Assembly: GCA_944470555.2 (NCBI GenBank)
Contig: OX104130.1
Location: forward strand, 41,697,491 to 41,761,490
Direction: 5' to 3'
Source: Heterobilharzia americana
Taxonomy: Eukaryota; Platyhelminthes; Trematoda; Strigeidida; Schistosomatidae
Length of the DNA: 64,000 nucleotides
A program made the translations under genes and the position numbers. Shown here one piece after another: positions 57,566 to 64,000 of this stretch. Positions within the stretch are counted from its first letter, which is position 1. The number at the start of each line of letters is the position of its first letter. Under the pieces are notes generated by a model. It did no database searches, had not been told where the DNA came from, and saw nothing but the letters and a program-made list of their open reading frames with translations.

Positions 57566-58446
57566 GTAAGTTCTGATTGTGTATAACTTCAAAAAGTATT
57601 AAAATATTAACTTAATTTAGCAATACAGAAAGTACTATTCATTGTGGGTATTTGAAGGAAGGTAATATATGCATGTGGATTATGTGGTTGTTCTTTTATA
57701 TGTGGGGTCGATTTCACTTAGACAACAAAGGGTTTTTGTTTTGTCTAGGACTCTTAGTGTTATTACTTTCATTTGTTTTACCAACATCTTGTTGACTTCG
57801 TTTTTCTAGCTAATTTTAACGAATATGGTTTGAACTGATTAGTAGTTATGACAGGTCCTGTGTTGTTCATTTTTCACTTTATCCCATATCATCTAGCTGT
57901 ATTTTGATATACACAATTAAAATCTTGGGTGTGACACAAAATAAATTAATTTTGTGTGGATTTAGTCTTTTTAAGCAACAAATCATTGAAATTATATCAG
58001 AATGGATCTTAAAATATGAATTAATACTAAGTGAATAGTCCTGGTTGTATGGGAATTTATTACTATTATTAGTCCCTTGGGTTTCTAATGGAACATAGGG
58101 CTTCAGTAGCACGTCTCCATTCCAATCTGTTCTCTGAAATATTTTGAACCTGGCTCCACGACAGCCCACAGCCTCTCATTTCCTCCTCGCACGATCTCCT
58201 CCATGTCACTCTCGGACGTCCAACTCGTCGTTTTCCATGGGGATTCCACTCGAGGGTCTGACGCGTGATGTCCCCAGTCTGCTTTCTTAGTGTATGCCCA
58301 ATCCATCTCCACTTCCTTTTGCATATTTGTTGAGCGATAGGTTCTTGGTTGGTTCGTTCCCAGAGCTCCTTGTTGCTTATTCTCATTGTTCTGGCTATTT
58401 GATCCTCAGTAGCGAGCCTAAGCAGTTGTTGATGAATGTCTGTAGT

Positions 58447-59747
58447 TTATTGGAAATGCCTTTCGTAACGCGCCAAGTCTCTGAGCCATACAGAGGCACT
58501 GACTTGATGTTGGTGTTGGAAATCCGGATCTTGTTCACTCTTTGTGCTGAATGCAGAAGATCTCCACACTGGTTTCAGCCTAATGAACACCTGCCTTGCT
58601 TTTCCGATTCTGACTTTGACATCCTCGTCTGTGCCACCTGTAGTTGAAACAGTGCTTCCTAGATAGATGAAGGAGGTTACTTCCTTTAAGTTTCTCCCGT
58701 TGATGGTGATTGGAGTTTGTTGTTGTTGTTGTTGTTGTTGGCGCGGTATCTTCATCACTTCTGTCTTCTCTATATTCACCTGAAGAAAGTCCCGTCTTCG
58801 CTGCCTCTTCTGCCAACTTGTTAGTTTTCGCCTGTAGATCTTCAAGTTTGTGTGACATTGGACACAAGTCATCGTTGGCGAAATCCAGATCTTCTAGGTT
58901 CTTTTCCGCAGTCCATTGTATCCTCCTCTTCTCGCTCCTTACAGTTTGTTGCATGATCTAGTCCAACACAATCAGGAATATCATGGGGGATAGTAGGCAA
59001 CCTTGTTTCACTCCTGTCTTCACTTCAAAAACATCACTGAGCTGGGCTGTCCATTGTGAATTACTTGTCATGTGGCGTCTTCATATAGTTGTTGAATGAG
59101 GCGGATAAAGGTTTGTGGTATTCTGTAGTAATGAAGCAGTTTCCAAATTACCTCTCGGTCGACGCTGTCAAAGGCCTTCTCAAAGTCGATAAAGTTGAGG
59201 TGTAGAGTTGACTGCCATTCTGTGCTCTGTTCTATGATGATGCGAAGCGTTGCAATTTGATCGGCACATGATTTGTACTTCCTGAATCCAGCCAGCCAGC
59301 CTGTTCGGGTCGTAGTTTTGAATCCAGTGCATCCTTAAGCCTCTCCAGGATGACGCGGCTTAATATTTTGCTTGCTTTGGGTGGACAGGAGAGTGATTCC
59401 GCGCCAGTTCTTGCAAACACTGTGGTCGCCCTTCTTCGGCAGTTTGACAAGGTAACCCTTCCTCCAACCAATGGCCAGGTACCTTCTCTTCCTTCCACAG
59501 CTTTTGCAATAGTGGTCTGAGCATGTCCTCTGTTGTCTGCGTCTGTTCTCAGTGCTTCTGGTGGGATCCCATCTGGTCCTGCTGCTTTCCCGCATTTCAG
59601 TAGCTTTATGGCGTTCAGGACTTCCACTTTTGTTGAAGGTTTTATGTTCACTTGTAGTTCAGCAGCTGGGCTGTAGATGGTATTTCTGGACGAAGTGCAG
59701 GTGTTGATGGTGGTCGATTCAAGAGCTTCTTGAAGTGGTGAGCCCAT
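58447..59747 (-). pseudogene. Reverse-transcriptase remnants of the family B element
   Basis: Separate open stretches in shifted frames (59747-59232, 58954-58580, 58872-58447) that once formed one RT domain. R-P-E-Q-A-G-W-L replaces the usual E-Q-A-G-F-R; the catalytic box reads F-A-N-D-D. Confidence 0.75.
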
Positions 59748-60448
59748 TGTTTCCTTTGTTTTTCTTCTTTCGTAATTGAATTTCCATCATCATCTTCTCT
59801 TGGTTGCATGTGTGTGTTGATCTCTTCCCAGATAGCAACCTGGTTATTTGATATGTTGTCAGGTCTCTCCTATCAGCCTGCAGCCTGTTCTGCTTCACTT
59901 GCCAGTGTTTCGTAGGAGTGTCTTTTGTCTTTGCGTGCACTCTTCTTCACTTCTTTGTCCAGTGTGGTGTTTTATACGTTGTACTCGTTTCCTCTTCTCG
60001 TTGTGCATCCTTGCACTGATTTATCTTCTGCTTCACCATCCTCCTCTCTCTGTTCTATCAGCTTCCATGTGTCCGTTAACATCCATTCCTTGTGTTCTTT
60101 CTCCTTCCTTCCTAATACAGCTGTTCAGGTTTCTTTCCACATCTCTTTCAAGGACTTCCAGTGTTCATCCACACAGGTTTCTTAAAGGATGTTCCTCGAT
60201 ATCTCCCATTTTGTCTTCATGGCTGATGTGAAGATTTCCTTTGTAGTTCTGTCCTTCAGTTTCTGAGTGTTGTACTTGAACTGCGGTCTATCACCAGCTT
60301 CCTTGAAGGCTTTCAACTTGGTTTGGAATTAAGGTTCCTTGCACTGGATAGTGGGTGGAGTGAGCCTACATCTGCTCCTCTTCTTGACCTTGTGTTAAGT
60401 AGACTGCGTCTCCACTTTCTTGAGATTGAGATGAAGTCGATTTGATTT

Positions 60449-61204
60449 TTAGTGTGTCCATCTGGTGAACGTTGAAATCCATGTCGCTTTGTGGATATCC
60501 TTGTGCTTGAACACACTGCCTCCAATCATCAAATCGTTGAATGCACAGAATTCTGCAAACAATTCTCCATTCTCGTTCATCACCTCACCGAGAGCTTCTC
60601 GACCCATGGTTAGTTTTCTTCCTGTGTTGTCCCCTCCCAGTTTGGCATTCAAGTCACCCCAACCATTAGAATTTTGATATCGCCAACTGAGATGGGGTCT
60701 TGTCCAGTGTTGATTGAAGTTGTCTGTAGAATTCCTCCTTCTTCTCTTGCTCTGCATTATTTGTAGGTGTGTAGCGTGGCATTGTATGATTGTGACCTTC
60801 CTTCCTTTTGAGTTGAACCTTGCTGTTATGATCCTGCGAGAGGAGATTGGTTCCCACTGCATGAGAGCCTTCGATGCTGTTGGGGACATCATGATAGCCA
60901 CTCCATGATTCAGTGTGCTCGTGGTTGTCGTCTGGGTGACAATATCGGGGTAGATTATTGATTCTCCAGTTGACAGTTTGGAGAGTCCACTTCCATTCCA
61001 TCTGCTTTCGCAGATTCCTAGCACCCAAAAATTATACCTTCTCATCTCCCTTGCAATTTTGTTTTCATTTTTTATGTTTTGTTTGTGCTTTGAAGTTTCT
61101 TTAGCGGTTAGATTTGTTTTACGGGATGGGGTTGCTGGCCCTACACCCAGCCCCCCCTTTATCTGGGCTCGGGACCGGCTAGTAACTAGTGAACTAGTTA
61201 ACAA
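60449..61204 (-). pseudogene. Endonuclease-domain remnant of the family B element
   Basis: An open stretch of 251 codons running through two compensating frame changes: the expected Y-A-P-T-N block appears in another frame (60666-61028), and G-D-L-N-A-K returns after a four-G run. It ends in H-K-A-T-W-I-S, near the end of the endonuclease. Its first codons are read from the 5' leader because of the 150-bp deletion. Confidence 0.7.
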
Positions 61205-61226
61205 GGCGAGGTTGGTTGTATGGGAA

Positions 61227-63059
61227 GCCTACATATAAATTTCTTCATGGTGCTGTTTTTAGATTTGAGTTGCGAAATCTTTCATTTAGATAATTATAGA
61301 TAAATTACATAAGAGAATGGGAAAAAGTAGTCGATAAATATAAAGAAAATGATAAAAACCGGTCGTTTGTTTGTTACTGCTTTTATTCAGACAGCAGCAT
61401 GAAAATTTTTTCTCGGAAAATCCACAGGGTAGTTAGTGACGGTTATTTCTGTAAAATAAACAGTTTCGTAGCTTTATGTCCATCAGTAATTCTGTGTAAT
61501 GACACTGAAGTCAGATATTCGGGTTGAAGTGATCTATCCGGGTCAAACGGGTCATCAGGGTTTCGAGACTTGCTAAATGTAGTGCCTTACACCCTAGTAA
61601 GATAACGAATTTCGTGGAGAGCTCAGTCATACACGGCCACACACTAAAGCTTAATAGGATGACATTTTTGAAAACTAACTAAGATAGAGAGTGGGTTTAA
61701 TAGTCTATTTGTCCTCTGAATCGATGGCATATATGTAATAGGATTAACTCAGCTGTTGTATGCGGTATCGGAAGAAGTGTACTGTTCTTAAAGCAAGGAA
61801 ATAGGAGAAACTAGAATTTTCTGATATACATCTCAGCGTTGTAGAGTTTTATTTTTTGTGCTGTAGACAATAAATGAAGTCTGGAAAGCTGTCTGCTACC
61901 TTATAGTTTCAATAAATGTTATATCTGCTAAATAGACTGAAGTAGAGTTCATAGCGGCTTACTGAATGCGTTAATCCATTGTTTTGTGGTTGTGTTTTTG
62001 ACTCGTAAGAAACATAACTGCGCTCCTCTTTTATTGTGGATGACCAGTCCTTCTTCCTGGTTTGTGTGTCATAAGATGGCAAATGTTGAATCGTTTTTGA
62101 TTACTTTATGTAGCCTCTGTGTTTAAAAAAATATTGTCCGCAAAAATTAGGATATCATAACGAAGTCTGACTGTGTTTGTTGGAATTCATTCAGTACTGA
62201 ATACTGAAGACAACAGTTTACAGTTCATGATTTCATTTACTAAAACTGTAAAATCCTATTTAAAATCAGTGGAAACAGATAACAGTTTACTACTAATCAA
62301 CGAGAACAAATGATTACCACAGTGTTCAAGAGTAGAATAAAAAGTTCTAGGACGTGGAAGAAAGTTGTTGCTCTGGCCATATTAAAACTAATGAGTGCAC
62401 ATAATGTTTCTGAAAACAAAGATCATGTTTGAGGTTGTGAATTACCAATGATTCAGCTGTGTGGATGACGCAGTTGAAAGCCTTTGTAATTGTAGGGAGA
62501 TACTGTAAATTACTTAGAAGAAACTACTAGAAAAGGTCAGATGCTTGGAGATGATGAGGTATTCAAGAATGGAACTACTCATGTTTTTCATCTTTTGTGG
62601 ATAATCAAGGTGGGGGTAGTTCGAAATAAGTTTAAAAACTTGAACTCCATGTTGAAGGTGCATCTGGGGAGCAGTTCTTTCAAGTGGTTGACATATATAG
62701 AAGTGTCTAAGGCGATGAGCTTAATGTGGTCTCATATGAAGCAGGTATTCTTGGTTAAGGGAATTTTTATAAAGATAGAATTATAATGCAAAAAAACGTT
62801 TATTTCTTAAACAAATTGGCATATTCCATCCATTCGGGGCAATCAAAGGCGTCCCTGTGTTAATATTTCGCCACGTGCTTCCTTACCAGTTCGAGGGTAT
62901 TTACCAGTCGAATGATGTAAAGACTCGGTCATACATACTATCAGGAACTTTCGGATATTAACAGTTTTATGTCTGATGACCAAGTGGTATTGTAATTACT
63001 CTTTTTCATCAAAAACATCCTACTGTTTTTAACCGTTCAACAAGTTTTGTCATTTTGAC
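61227..63059. other. ABCB intron 4, nothing recognised
   Basis: AT-rich intron DNA. An 81-codon frame at 62541-62786 has no transporter or other motif and lacks splice sites in the needed phase. Confidence 0.5.
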
Positions 63060-63165
63060 TATCTGAGGTAGCGTGGTTTGGCAGACTAATATTGACACTG
63101 GGTGATGATGGAAGGTGAAATGAAAATTTGGACTGCTGCCGGATTCTAACGAGAGACCACCACAA
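63060..63165 (-). mobile_element. tRNA-derived SINE, degraded copy
   Basis: Shares ggcagactaatatt, ctgggtgatgatggaaggtg and a B-box-like gccggattctaac with the copy at 49775-49905. The A-box end is lost. Confidence 0.6.
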
Positions 63166-64000
63166 GTTTTAGTCAACTTGTACATTGTTCAAAGGTTGGT
63201 TGTGAGTTGGTGACAAATTTAGAAGAGGGTGTTATTATGCCATTTATTTGAGGTGAGACTCGTACATTATTTAGGTCTGCTGATAAGACAGCGTCGTTTC
63301 TAAGAGTTTACGTATAGAGGTCATTACGTTTAATTGTGAATAGTAAGAAGACTGTCTACCCGCTATTTGAAGCTCCGCCATAGAAAGAAAAGTGTCATGT
63401 TATCTGGTGCATGTCTTTGTATGTTAGACAGTAATTATGTGATATGAATAAAAGGTGATAGATTGACGTAGAATCAACTGCTAAACAGGTGCATCGGGAA
63501 GAGGTACGCGATTTTCTGGGAGTCGAGATTCATTGAAACTATAAAGAATAATAAATTTTCATTCTATTGTAAGGCTTTCGATAAAAATAAACACCTTAGA
63601 ATCTGACTTACATACGTAAACATTTGTAATATTGGAAGATTTTTAGGGAAATTGTGCATGCGTCTCCCTCAAATGGTTGATTTCGATTGTTATCTTAGGC
63701 CTCTAGCCTAAGATAGTGATTGACTTATTAATGCCCTGCATAACTCTGACTGACCCTGAGAATCTCGTAGATTGGTGCCGTACTCTGACCTCATCACTTG
63801 AATGTTTTCATCCTATTGAGCATTCAGTTAACATTGATAGTTGATGACTCGGTTACCAGATGGTAATCGATTTACTTTTCACGTCCTTTAACTGATATGA
63901 GTCTACGAAGCCATGTGATACAATAATTTGGTGCACTATTTTTACAGGTGCAGAACTTGGACAACGTGGTGAAATGTAATTTCATATTAGGCCTGTTTAT
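63166..64000. other. ABCB intron 4, right edge
   Basis: No exon found. The acceptor-like ttttacag at 63940-63948 leads into a frame that stops after ten codons in the phase required. A small perfect palindrome lies at 63691-63715. Confidence 0.5.

Larger units (their letters stand above)
58042..61226 (-). mobile_element. Near full-length RTE-like (family B) element with 14-bp target duplication
   Basis: TGGTTGTATGGGAA at 58042-58055 and 61213-61226 bracket about 3.16 kb in reverse orientation, inside ABCB intron 4 and antisense to it. In element order: leader (61200-61100), endonuclease (from 61050; S-R-W-N-G, G-D-L-N-A-K-L-G-G, G-E-L-F-A-E-F-C-A-F), RT (59600-58850: G-K-A-A-G-P-D-G-I-P-P-E-A-L; L-N-F-I-D-F-E-K-A-F-D-S-V-D-R; catalytic box as F-A-N-D-D), C-terminal domain (K-R-K-W-R-W-I-G-H-T-L-R-K; E-W-N-P-H-G-K-R-R-V) and a TTA-rich tail. 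Frameshifts in the endonuclease, an extra Asn codon in the F-A-D-D box and other stops make it inactive. About 150 bp near 61057 is deleted relative to the 51-kb copy. Confidence 0.9.

Noticed and set aside
59848..60231. 127-codon plus-strand frame within the family B element
   Set aside because: Antisense shadow of the retroelement; low-complexity Ser/Leu/Cys translation.
62541..62786. 81-codon frame in the ABCB intron
   Set aside because: No ABCB similarity, no flanking splice sites in the required phase, no recognised motif.
63940..64000. Acceptor-like ttttacag as the next ABCB exon
   Set aside because: In the required phase the frame meets a stop after about ten codons and does not match the expected next ABCB segment.
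1..64000. CRISPR arrays, rRNA, spliced-leader RNA genes
   Set aside because: Looked for regular spacer repeats, conserved rRNA blocks and the schistosome spliced-leader sequence; none seen.

Overview
The window reads as nuclear DNA of a blood fluke, most likely genus Schistosoma. It is AT-rich with (TA)n tracts. It carries spliced metazoan genes with introns of 38 bp to more than 4 kb, a hammerhead-ribozyme SINE of the Sm-alpha type known from schistosomes, and many copies of RTE-like and CR1-like non-LTR retrotransposons. No bacterial operon, CRISPR array or rRNA was seen. Genus is an inference from repeat types and gene structure; species cannot be fixed from sequence alone.

Four protein-coding genes can be supported exon by exon with matching splice phases. 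(1) An NSD-type histone H3K36 methyltransferase on + (about 1020-11997; PWWP, AWS, SET, post-SET, PHD and C5HCH; 5' end outside the window). (2) An NXT1/p15 mRNA-export cofactor on - (26316 to 22475, two exons, complete, 139 aa). (3) A p24/TMED cargo-receptor family protein on - (40408 to 30272, about six exons, with an unusual luminal insertion after the signal peptide). (4) The start of an ABCB/P-glycoprotein-type transporter on + (exons at 54740-57565; the rest lies beyond the right edge). NSD and NXT are convergent. TMED and ABCB are divergent, separated by about 14 kb of repeat-rich and unexplained DNA.

The rest is largely mobile DNA. Family A (RTE-like, 3' end a GAT/ATG simple repeat) occurs at 1-830, 13440-14990, 18240-23530, 23690-25480, 27143-28045, 32480-34290 and 37239-37560. 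Family B (RTE-like, 3' end a TAA/TTA-rich tail) occurs at 2776-2846, 3452-4407, 28274-28495, 50850-51690 and 58042-61226. A CR1/SR1-like element lies at 51700-54025. Several copies keep readable target-site duplications of 11-16 bp. SINE-like tRNA-derived repeats lie at 2385-2560 (with hammerhead), 49775-49905 (tRNA-Asn-like) and 63060-63165.

Points most worth checking: a 579-bp, apparently perfect inverted duplication (18740-19318 / 22731-23309) that brackets the last exon of NXT; a 35-bp-arm hairpin inside an NSD intron (7025-7109); a 45-bp retroinsertion with 13-bp target duplication; two RTE 5' blocks that look identical and share the same disabling frameshifts; the long luminal insertion in TMED; and a G+C-richer tract at about 42-50 kb that matches nothing I recognise.
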